From the NCBI GenBank assembly GCA_017134815.1, contig CP071032.1:186001-250000 (forward strand): DNA of 64,000 nucleotides, read 5' to 3'. Each line of letters starts with the position of its first letter. Positions within the stretch are counted from its first letter, which is position 1. This stretch comes from Lentisphaerota bacterium (GTDB taxonomy: Bacteria > Verrucomicrobiota > Lentisphaeria > Victivallales > Victivallaceae). The position numbers were made by a program, and so were the translations under genes. The notes under the pieces are model-generated. The model was not told the DNA's origin and searched no databases. It saw nothing but the letters and a program-made list of their open reading frames with translations. Positions 27,925 to 36,200 of the stretch are shown piece after piece.

Positions 27925-28026
27925 ATGTCTGACAAGAAACCGCCGCCGCCGCCACCTGAAAGAGGAAGAATCAGAAGTATTGTTGACGAGGGTACTGGTA
28001 AGCCTCCTCCAGAGAACAAGAAATGA
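27925..28026 (+). CDS. 33-residue Pro-rich small protein sharing the upstream gene's tail motif
   Basis: ATG 27925 with AAAGGAG eight bases upstream encodes MSDKKPPPPPPERGRIRSIV, a further acidic stretch and a closing KPPPENKK. The PPP-RGR segment repeats the C-terminal tail of the membrane protein ending 23 bases earlier. A good terminator follows within 20 bases. The strong ribosome site, its own terminator and the shared motif support a real gene. It may be an interaction peptide or a detached copy of the tail. The function is unknown. Confidence 0.6.
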   Translation: MSDKKPPPPPPERGRIRSIVDEGTGKPPPENKK

Positions 28027-28045
28027 GAATTTAAATAATTGAAAG

Positions 28046-28068
28046 CCCCGGTACCTACGGGGTTTTTC
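28046..28068 (+). terminator. Rho-independent terminator of the membrane/Pro-rich pair
   Basis: CCCCG and CGGGG enclose a 7-base loop, with an A-rich left flank and a TTTTTCTTT tail. It lies 19 bases after the stop at 28026. Confidence 0.75.
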
Positions 28069-28086
28069 TTTGAGCTTGTCAAGGAT

Positions 28087-28145
28087 GTCAAGATTTGAGC
28101 CATTCTAGACTATGTTTTGGACCTTTTGTCAAGATTTTAGTCATT
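28087..28145. repeat. Pair of 18-bp direct repeats at the island edge
   Basis: GTCAAGATTTGAGCCATT (28087-28104) and GTCAAGATTTTAGTCATT (28128-28145) match at 16 of 18 positions with a 41-bp pitch. The spacer contains a near-palindrome (TAGAC, GGACC). The pattern recalls the repeated inner ends of some insertion sequences (the IS21 type comes to mind) but could be operator sites. It lies between the last accessory gene and the tRNA-Arg 3' end. Confidence 0.4.
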
Positions 28146-28217
28146 TTTCTGAAACGGTATCAAAAGGGATAAAAAGGTATAATTTTAGGGTAAAATGCCA
28201 AAAAAAGGCAAAAAAAA

Positions 28218-28293
28218 TGGTACTCCGGACAGGATTCGAACCTGTGACCACCTGATTAGAAGTCAGGTGCTCTATCCTCTGAGCTACCGGAGC
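28218..28293 (-). tRNA. tRNA-Arg (anticodon TCT)
   Basis: Minus strand, 76 bases including an encoded CCA. The acceptor stem is GCTCCGG/CCGGAGT with a G-U first pair. The D arm is GCTC/GAGC. The anticodon arm is CCTGA-CTTCTAA-TCAGG, giving anticodon TCT. The T arm is ACAGG-TTCGAAT-CCTGT. Its 3' end faces the AT-rich accessory half, the usual geometry for a tRNA used as an integration site. Confidence 0.97.
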
Positions 28294-28425
28294 ACAACTG
28301 GACTTGAAATATGATCGTTTTTTCGGAAATTTCAATAGTAGTCAGGGATTTTCTTTTAAAGTTTCTGGAAAAAGACCTGAGATGAGGCATTTTACTCTTG
28401 AGTAATGTTTAAAATGGAGCATTTC

Positions 28426-29382
28426 ATGGATAAAATAGTTGTACTTGACGGATTCACCGCCAATCCCGGTGATATAAGCTGGGACTGCTTTAAAAAACTT
28501 GGAGAACTTACCGTTTATAAACGCACCCCGGACAACCTGGTTGTCGAACGGGCAAAAGGCGCTAGAATCGCCATTACCAATAAAACTGTTTTCAGTAAAG
28601 AAATCATTGAGGCACTGCCGGAGCTTGAGTACATAGGAGTGATTGCGACAGGATACAATGTCGTCGATATTGAGGCTGCCGGCAGGCAGGGTATTGTCGT
28701 CACCAATGTGCCCGGCTACAGCACGGAATCTGTAGTGCAGACGGTATTTGCTCATTTGTTGAACTTAACTCAGCGGGTCGCACAGCATTCTGAAAGTGTC
28801 AGGGCAGGAGACTGGGTCAGGTCAGATGACTTCTGTTACTGGAGCGGTGAGCTGGTTGAGCTTTCAGGAAAAACTTTCGGCATCATGGGTTTCGGCGCGA
28901 TAGGGCAGAGGGTGGCTGCGGTGGCTTCCGCTCTGGGAATGCGGGTTATCTGTTACTCAAGAACGGCTTCCAAAATAGATGCGGCAGGCTATGAAGCTGT
29001 GAATTTGGAAAAGCTGTTTGCCGAAAGCGATGTGCTGTCATTGAACTGCCCGCTGACCGCTGCCAATGCGGAAGTTGTTAACGCGGAAAATCTGAAGCTG
29101 ATGAAATCCTCGGCTTTTCTGATAAATACCGCCCGGGGCGGGCTTGTCAACGAAGCAGATCTGGCTGCGGCGCTTGATAGCGGTATACTGGCCGGAGCGG
29201 GGGTTGATGTTCTGTCTACAGAGCCGCCGCAGGCCGATAATCCGCTGCTGGAGGCGAAAAACTGTTATATTACTCCACATCTGGCCTGGGCCACGCTTGA
29301 AGCGCGTCAGCGTTTACTGCGGACTGCTTATCAGAATGTCGAAAGTTTTCAAAAAGGCTTAACTGTTAATAGAGTTAATTAG
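28426..29382 (+). CDS. D-2-hydroxyacid dehydrogenase (glycerate dehydrogenase-like)
   Basis: A 318-residue NAD-dependent dehydrogenase. The Rossmann motif GFGAIGQ is near residue 153. The catalytic set is visible: NTARGGLV (Arg), DVLSTEPP (Glu) and TPHLAWAT (His). The TPHxAWA form is typical of hydroxypyruvate/glycerate dehydrogenases, which interconvert hydroxypyruvate and D-glycerate in the cytoplasm. Related 2-hydroxyacids cannot be excluded. Two upstream in-frame ATG codons exist. The ATG at 28426 has GGAG six bases upstream and gives the normal MDKIVVLDG start. It is the first gene of the GC-richer half, next to the tRNA-Arg and convergent with nothing. Confidence 0.85.
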   Translation: MDKIVVLDGFTANPGDISWDCFKKLGELTVYKRTPDNLVVERAKGARIAITNKTVFSKEIIEALPELEYIGVIATGYNVVDIEAAGRQGIVVTNVPGYSTESVVQTVFAHLLNLTQRVAQHSESVRAGDWVRSDDFCYWSGELVELSGKTFGIMGFGAIGQRVAAVASALGMRVICYSRTASKIDAAGYEAVNLEKLFAESDVLSLNCPLTAANAEVVNAENLKLMKSSAFLINTARGGLVNEADLAAALDSGILAGAGVDVLSTEPPQADNPLLEAKNCYITPHLAWATLEARQRLLRTAYQNVESFQKGLTVNRVN

Positions 29383-29497
29383 AATTTATTTGCTGCAGGG
29401 TGTTGCATTATTGCTAAAATCAGCTAGAGTAATTAAGCTATATCTGGTGCATTATAGTTAATTTGTAATTTTTTCAAGAAATACGATAGGAGCTGCT

Positions 29498-30367
29498 ATG
29501 CAATTGCAAGGTGTTTACACAGCATTGATTACACCGTTCTCGAATGGCGCTGTGGACTATGGGAAACTGCGTGAACTTGTTGAAGCGCAGATAGTCGCCG
29601 GCGTTGACGGGCTGGTACCTGTTGGTACAACCGGAGAATCCCCGACTCTTGATTTTAAAGAGCACGAAAAGGTGATCGAAACCGTGATAGAAGTGGCTGC
29701 CGGGCGTTGTCAAATCATCGCCGGTACTGGAGCCAATTCAACCAAGGAAGCTGTGGAACTCACTAAACATGCAAAGGCTGCGGGGGCAGATGCCACTCTG
29801 CAGGTGACTCCTTATTATAACAAGCCGACTCAGGAAGGCCTGTATCGTCATTTTTCAATGGTGGCTGATGAAACTGGACTGCCGGTTGTTTTATACAATG
29901 TACCCGGTCGTTCTGGAGTACCGATTGCTGTTGATACTGTTGTTCGTTTGAGTCAAAACGAAAACATTGTGGCGGTGAAAGAGGCTGGAGGCAGCACCGA
30001 ACGTGTTTCCGCAATTCTTGACCTGTGTGACATTACTGTTCTGAGTGGTGACGATGCGTTGACCATTCCGATGATGTCTGTGGGCGCAAAAGGCGTTATC
30101 AGTGTCGCTTCTAACATCATACCGGCTGAGATGAAGAAGATGGTAGATGCCTTTGCCCGCGGCGATGTCGCAGCAGCAATGGAACTGCATAAGCGTTTTT
30201 ATTGCCTGTTCCGTGATGAGTTTATCGAAAGTAATCCGATTCCTATCAAGGCGGCTATGGCTATGGCTGGTTTGATTCAGGAGGAATACCGGCTGCCGTT
30301 GTGCAGAATTAATGACGGCAATCGTGAGATTCTTGCCGCCACTTTGCAGCGCTGCGGCATTATTTGA
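29498..30367 (+). CDS. dapA: 4-hydroxy-tetrahydrodipicolinate synthase
   Basis: 289 residues, the usual length for DapA. It condenses pyruvate with aspartate semialdehyde in lysine/diaminopimelate synthesis. The conserved set is present: GTTGESPTL (pyruvate carboxylate binding), YYNKPTQEGLYRHF, YNVPGRS with the catalytic Tyr, and VAVKEAGG with the Schiff-base Lys. SGDDA and GAKGVISV follow. The start is ATG 29498 with AGGAG. I looked for a lysine riboswitch in the 115-bp leader and saw none. A terminator follows directly. Confidence 0.95.
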   Translation: MQLQGVYTALITPFSNGAVDYGKLRELVEAQIVAGVDGLVPVGTTGESPTLDFKEHEKVIETVIEVAAGRCQIIAGTGANSTKEAVELTKHAKAAGADATLQVTPYYNKPTQEGLYRHFSMVADETGLPVVLYNVPGRSGVPIAVDTVVRLSQNENIVAVKEAGGSTERVSAILDLCDITVLSGDDALTIPMMSVGAKGVISVASNIIPAEMKKMVDAFARGDVAAAMELHKRFYCLFRDEFIESNPIPIKAAMAMAGLIQEEYRLPLCRINDGNREILAATLQRCGII

Positions 30368-30387
30368 TTTGTTTTTTTGACTTTTGT

Positions 30388-30418
30388 GACGCTTCTCTCC
30401 GGAAGCGTCCTTTTTTTT
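30388..30418 (+). terminator. Rho-independent terminator of dapA
   Basis: GACGCTTC and GAAGCGTC form an 8-bp stem with a 6-base loop, followed by a C and eight T residues, 21 bases after the dapA stop. Confidence 0.9.
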
Positions 30419-30601
30419 GTCTCGATGTTTGAATTTACACGTCAGTAAATCTGTTGATGTGCTTGCCTTTGGTCTCTTTAAGCAGTAAAATAGTTTCAGA
30501 GAGTTTTTGCGTTACATTTTATAATTCAGCTATATTGCAAGAGTGCGATATGATTCTGATATGTAATTGAAAAAGTGTTCTTGATTATTGCGGAGGAGAT
30601 T

Positions 30602-31057
30602 ATGGTTCATGATTCCCACTATATGCGCGAGGTTCTTCAACTGCTCGATGAAGCAAATTTCGGGGTACTGGCAACTATAATGGAAGCGCAGCCTTATGCA
30701 AATATAGTTGCCTTTCTTGCTTGCGACAATGGGCAAAAAATTATTTTTGCCACACCTCGCACCACCAGAAAGTATGTGAACCTCAAGAGATCACCACGGG
30801 CGTCCATCCTGATTGATAATCGCGGCAACCAACCTGATGATTATATGACGACCAAGGGGGTTAACGCTCTGGGGCAGGCTGAAGAGGTTACCCAGGAAGC
30901 AGAACTTAAGAAATACCGTAAGGCTTTTTTAAAGCGACACCCTATGGTGCGTGATTTTTGCAATTCTCCAACTACCGCCTTTTTTGAATTACGAGTTGAC
31001 ACCTATTATTTTGTTGAAAGCTTTCAGGAAGTAACAGAAATTCATATGCCCACATGA
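30602..31057 (+). CDS. Pyridoxamine 5'-phosphate oxidase-like flavin-binding protein
   Basis: A 151-residue split-barrel flavoprotein of the pyridoxamine oxidase-like/FMN-binding class. NFGVLATIMEAQPYANIVAF is the opening strand pair, followed by IIFATPRTTRKYVNLKRSPRASILIDNR, the typical FMN-contact and strand region. Its specific substrate is not predictable; PNPOx, heme-degrading and F420 relatives share this fold. ATG 30602 follows CGGAGGAG; a GTG nine codons earlier is in frame but has no site. Its stop overlaps the start of the next gene (ATGA), so the two are translationally coupled and may work together. Confidence 0.75.
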   Translation: MVHDSHYMREVLQLLDEANFGVLATIMEAQPYANIVAFLACDNGQKIIFATPRTTRKYVNLKRSPRASILIDNRGNQPDDYMTTKGVNALGQAEEVTQEAELKKYRKAFLKRHPMVRDFCNSPTTAFFELRVDTYYFVESFQEVTEIHMPT

Positions 31058-33171
31058 AATACCTTATTGAACTCGATGCAGTTTCCAAGGCAAACCGGCA
31101 TCTTGTCGGTGAAAAAACCTGGAACCTGGCCCGGCTTCGTCAAAGCGGGGCCAAAGTTCCTGATGCCGTTGCACTGAGCTGTAACGCTTATCTGGATCAG
31201 GTGAAGGCCTCCGGACTGGATATGTATATTCTTGGAGAATTCAGGCGAAAGAAATTACAAGATGTGCGCTGGGAAGAACTTTGGGATAGTTCACTTAGAT
31301 TCAAAAACGCTTTCCTGAGAATGGGCTTGACCAGGGAGTTTGAGGACAGCTTTCTGGAGTTTGTCTCCAGGCGATTCAAGAGCAGGGCGGTTGCGGTTCG
31401 TTCTTCTGCCCCCCTGGAAGACAGTGCCGGCAGTTCTTTTGCCGGTCTTCATGATTCATATTTGAACGTTGTCTCGCCACGGGAAATCCTTAAACATGTA
31501 ATGCTGGTATGGGCGTCCTTATGGTCGGTCTCGGCTCTGCTGTATCAACGTGAGATTGGACTGGATCCTTTTGCCAGTTCCATGGCGGTGTTGATCCAGG
31601 AGGTCATAGTCGGCAATGCTTCCGGCGTTGCTTTCTCAATCAGTCCGGAACGTTCTGATTGTGCAATGGTCGAAGCGGTTCACGGCTTGAATCAGGGGAT
31701 GGTTGACGGGACTGTGGAGCCCGATCGCTGGCAGATAATTCGTGACGACCTGCAGGTCGCATCCTACAAGCCGGCTGTTTCACGAAAGAAGTATATGATA
31801 CCGGATGCGGCTGGAGTTAAACTGACAAGCCTGCCTGCTGAATTACGAAACAGCTCACCTGTCGCTGATGCTGAAGCTATGTTGATCGCGGAAGAGGCTA
31901 TCCGGCAGGAGGATTATTTTGGGCAGCCCAGAGATACTGAGTGGACCAGGAAAGAAAAAGACTTATATATTCTGCAGTCTCGTCCGATTACTCAAAAAAT
32001 CAAGGACAGCAGTGACCAGCGTACCTATTACAGTAATTTGACCGCTGGTTTTGACAGGCTGCAGCGGCTGTACCGGATTATTGAAGAAAAAGTCTTGCCG
32101 GCGATGGAGAACTCAAGGCGCAAGATGGAGAAAATCAATCCGGGACGGCTTGACGACGCAGCCCTGACAAAAGAGATCAGCAGGCGTCGCAGACAACTGG
32201 TCAAGTTTCAGAAAGCTTATCAGGATTATTGTATCCCCTTTGGGCATGGGATGAGGTTTTTTGGTGAAATTTATAATCATAAACTTCAGCCTGAGGACCC
32301 CTATGAGTTTGTTGATCTGCTGCGTCCGGAAAAGATGTTGAGCCTTAAGCGCAATAAAATGCTTCAGGTTTTGTCGCAAAACCCTGATGTCTTTGCTGCG
32401 AACAGGAGTGCTTTCTTGAACGATCGTCTTCTTGATGCTGCCAGCTTTACTTTTGAGCGTAATTTTAGCGATATAAGGGAGATTCCTGAAAGTTTCTTCA
32501 AACTGCTCAAGCGTTTGAGAACGGCAAATGACAAAAAGGCTTCTTCCTCCAGAAGTCTGGAAGCGGCATACTATAAAGCCTTTGCTGCGGATGAACAGGC
32601 GTTTGCCAGAGAACTTTTGAAGCTTGGAAGGGCTTCCTATCGGCTGCGTGATGACGACAATATTTACCTTGACGGAGTTGAAGAACAGCTGAATCTGGTT
32701 CTTAAAGAGGCAAATCACAGACTGGAACAGCAAAAGGTAAGAGACGGTTATGAGGATAAACTGAAAGCGGAAATTAATAAACCTCTGCCCCGGATTGTAA
32801 GCCCTGAGATTGTGGGACAGAATACTGTTTGCGATGAATCTGGTGTGAAGTTTCGTCAACTTGTCGGGCAGCCGGCAGGAAAGGGGATTGCTGCTGGAAA
32901 AGCCAGAGTTATTGACAAGTTTGATAATCTATTTAGTTTTCAGAAAGGAGAAATCCTGGTTTGCGATTCTATCGGGCCTGAAATGACTTTTGTCGTACCG
33001 CTGGCGGCAGGTATTGTGGAGCGACGCGGCGGAATGCTTATTCACGGTGCCATAATTGCCCGTGAATACGGCCTGCCTTGTGTAACCGGAGTTCCGAAAG
33101 CGGCCAGCAAGATAAAGAACGGGGACCACCTTACCGTTGACGGCTATCTGGGAATTATTACTTTCAATTAG
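31054..33171 (+). CDS. PEP synthase/rifampin-phosphotransferase-like dikinase
   Basis: 705 residues. An N-terminal ATP-grasp domain of the PPDK_N type covers about 1-320, with AVRSSAPLEDSAGSSFAGLH, IQEVIVGNASGVAFSISPE and ILQSRPIT. A helical middle domain (about 330-600) is not the PEP-binding TIM barrel. The C-terminal swivelling His domain has GGMLIHGAIIAREYG, with H664 as the phospho-carrier. This order (ATP-grasp, other domain, His domain) is that of rifampin phosphotransferase rather than PEP synthase. The enzyme therefore probably transfers the beta-phosphate of ATP through His to an unknown acceptor. Its start overlaps the stop of the flavin-binding protein gene. Confidence 0.75.
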   Translation: MKYLIELDAVSKANRHLVGEKTWNLARLRQSGAKVPDAVALSCNAYLDQVKASGLDMYILGEFRRKKLQDVRWEELWDSSLRFKNAFLRMGLTREFEDSFLEFVSRRFKSRAVAVRSSAPLEDSAGSSFAGLHDSYLNVVSPREILKHVMLVWASLWSVSALLYQREIGLDPFASSMAVLIQEVIVGNASGVAFSISPERSDCAMVEAVHGLNQGMVDGTVEPDRWQIIRDDLQVASYKPAVSRKKYMIPDAAGVKLTSLPAELRNSSPVADAEAMLIAEEAIRQEDYFGQPRDTEWTRKEKDLYILQSRPITQKIKDSSDQRTYYSNLTAGFDRLQRLYRIIEEKVLPAMENSRRKMEKINPGRLDDAALTKEISRRRRQLVKFQKAYQDYCIPFGHGMRFFGEIYNHKLQPEDPYEFVDLLRPEKMLSLKRNKMLQVLSQNPDVFAANRSAFLNDRLLDAASFTFERNFSDIREIPESFFKLLKRLRTANDKKASSSRSLEAAYYKAFAADEQAFARELLKLGRASYRLRDDDNIYLDGVEEQLNLVLKEANHRLEQQKVRDGYEDKLKAEINKPLPRIVSPEIVGQNTVCDESGVKFRQLVGQPAGKGIAAGKARVIDKFDNLFSFQKGEILVCDSIGPEMTFVVPLAAGIVERRGGMLIHGAIIAREYGLPCVTGVPKAASKIKNGDHLTVDGYLGIITFN

Positions 33172-33260
33172 TTTTATCAACTGCTTATCTTGCTTATTGC
33201 TAATCTGCGGAGTAACTTACAGGCTGGTATTTATGCTCAAAATTTAATTAGCGGTTTTAT

Positions 33261-36200
33261 ATGTCTGCCGAAGATAAAGTTACAATAAAAAATATACTAC
33301 TTGGAATAGAAAAAGAAGCTCGTGAATTTCTGCTGCGGGACCGTTATGAAATACACTTCCGGCTCAAGGCTGCCCGACGCCGCCTGCATGCTGGACAGCC
33401 TGTTGACAGGATTGTACAGAAGCTGCAGCTGATCAGTAAGGCGGCACGCGGTAGAAAGCTGAAGGATATTACTGAAACGCTAACCGTCCATTACCCGGAA
33501 GCGCTGCCGGTTTCACGACGTTCGGCAGATATAAAAAAACTTATTATTGATAACCAGGTAGTAATAGTATGCGGATCAACAGGTTCTGGTAAGACAACCC
33601 AGCTGCCTAAAATTGCTCTGGAAGCGGGTGGCGGGCGCCTGGGAAGAATAGGCTGCACCCAGCCGCGACGACTGGCAGCCACTGCTATGGCAAGACGGGT
33701 TGCAGCTGAGCTTGATGTCGCTTCCGGAGCTGAAGTCGGCTATCAGGTTCGCTTTGATGATCGCACTTGTGATAAAACAGTGATTAAATTTATGACTGAT
33801 GGTATATTGCTGGCGGAAACCAGAAATGACCCTGATTTGCTGCAATATGAAACGTTGATTATTGATGAGGCTCACGAGCGCAGCCTTAATATTGATTTTA
33901 TCCTTGGATATCTCAAGAAGCTTTTATCCAGACGACCGGAGCTGAGGGTTATAATTTCCTCAGCGACTCTGGATGCGGAAAACTTTGCAAAGTTTTTTGA
34001 TGACGCACCTGTAGTAACTGTTGAAGGACGAACTTTCCCGGTTGAGGATTACTTTCTGCCTGTTGAAAAAGATGAGGAGCTTTCAGCGCACATAGCTCGG
34101 GCCGTAAACTGGATTTCAGAAATTGACCACAAAGGGGATATTCTGGTTTTTCTGCCTGGTGAGCGGGAAATTCGCGATGCTGGAGATTTACTGACTGGCA
34201 GACGGCTGCCGGAAACTGAAATACTGCCGCTTTACGGCAGGCTCAGCATGAGCGAGCAGCAGCGGGTTTTTAATCCCGGTGACGGCCGGAGAATTATTCT
34301 GGCAACCAATGTTGCTGAAACCTCCGTAACTATACCTGGAATTCATTATGTTATTGACAGCGGGCAAGTTCGTTTAAGCAGGTACAACCCGCGAACTCAG
34401 ATACAGGAGTTGCAGATTGAGCAGGTTTCCAGAGCCAGTGCCAGGCAGCGACGCGGGCGCTGTGGTCGTATTGCAGAAGGTATTTGTGTCCATTTGTATT
34501 CGGAGGAAGCCTTTGAAGCTGGACAGGAGTTCACTGATCCGGAAATCCGGCGTACCTCGCTGGCGGGAGTCATTCTGCAGATGGCAATGCTCAAGCTGCC
34601 TCGTATTGAGCATTTTCCGTTTATTGACCCGCCGCAGATGGCCCTGGTGCGTGAAGGCTATCGGGCCTTGCGGGATATCAGGGCGACTGATGAGCGCGGC
34701 AGAATTACTGAAAGCGGCAGAAAAATTGCGAGACTGCCGCTGGATCCGCATCTGGCAAAAATGGTTTGTGAAGCGGAAATGTACAAAGTATTTCCTGAAG
34801 TTACGGCTATTGCCACTTACCTGAGTATTCAGGACCCGCGGGAGCGTCCCGTGGAACAGCAGCAGGCCGCAGATCAGGCGCATCGGCAGTGGATGGACAG
34901 GGATTCGGATTATATTGGAATAATTAATCTTTGGAACTTCCTCCAGGAGCAGCGTCAGACCGGTATGTCAAACAGCGGGTTGCGTCGGTTTTGCCGCCGT
35001 AACTTTATCAATTATAAACGCATTCGGGAGTGGCTGAATCTGGCCCAGGATATTGCTGATTCAGCAGCAGAAATTAATATTGCCAAAGCCCGGATGCGTG
35101 ACTGCCTGCTGGACGCGAAATGTTATGACGCAATCCACAAAGCTGTGCTGTCGGGTATTCCGGATCATATTGGTATGTTTGACAGTGAGGAAATGGAATA
35201 TATCGGTACGCGTGAACGAAAATTTCATCTGTTTCCCGGGTCATGCCTTTTCAACAAAAAAGAAATTCCGAAATGGGTAATGACTTTTGCTCTGGTCAGT
35301 ACCACCCGGATATTCGCGCGGCAGAATGCTGAAATAAAACCTGAATGGGTAGAAGAGGTTGCTCCGCACCTATGCAGAACAATTTATGATAATGTCCATT
35401 GGAACAGCCGGGCCGGTTTTGTGTATGCCCGTGAACGGGTTTCCTCCGGCGGTTTATTGATTCATGACGGCAGACGAGTGCATTATGGTGCGGTAAAGCC
35501 GTTCGAGGCACGTGAAGTTTTTTTGCGTGAAGGAGTTGTTCCGGGTAATCTTTTTACCCGGGCCCGCTGGCTTAAAAAGCATCGCCGTATGATTCAGCAG
35601 ATTAAAACTCTGGAGGCAAAAATCCGTCGTCCGGATACGGTTTGGGATCCAGATGCGGTGTATTTACACTTTGACAAGCTTCTTCCTGAAGATATAAATT
35701 CCGTAAAATCGCTTGAAAAGTGGCTGCGCAATTCTAAAACTGATATTTGTATGGAAGCGGAAGACGCCATGCAGGAATTGTTTACTCCGGTAAACTGGAG
35801 TGAGTTTCCGGATGAGCTGGATTTTTCCGGGCATGAGTTCAGGTTGAAGTATCGCTTTAATCCTGGTGAGTCCGGTGACGGAGTCAGTGTAATTACCCCT
35901 GAAGCGGAATTAAACTTGATCTCTGCAAGCTGCCTTGAGTGGGGAGTGCCAGGATTGCTTGCGGAGAAGGTGGAATACCTGATTAAGTCATTGCCGAAAT
36001 CATTGCGTCGTTATTGCAATCCAGCTGCGGCAACTGCCAAAGTTTTTAAGTCTGAATTTGACAAAGGAGTTTATCTGCGGGAACAATCGCTGTTGCAGGT
36101 ACTGGCTGAATTTTTGTCTGAATATGCCGATATCACGGTGAAATCAAGTGACTTCAAAGTCGAGAAAGTTCCTGACTGTCTCAATATGAAAATAGCGCTT

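Noticed and set aside
20770..28217. Second copy of the tRNA-Arg 3' end as an attachment site
   Set aside because: I scanned for GATTCGAACCTG-like sequence in the accessory half and saw none apart from the tRNA itself. The other end may lie outside the window.
29383..29497. Possible lysine riboswitch upstream of dapA
   Set aside because: The leader is only 115 bases and AT-rich, and I could not find the conserved lysine-riboswitch elements.
32113..32859. 248-codon minus-strand frame
   Set aside because: It is a shadow of the dikinase-like gene on the plus strand, with no family motifs and no ribosome site.
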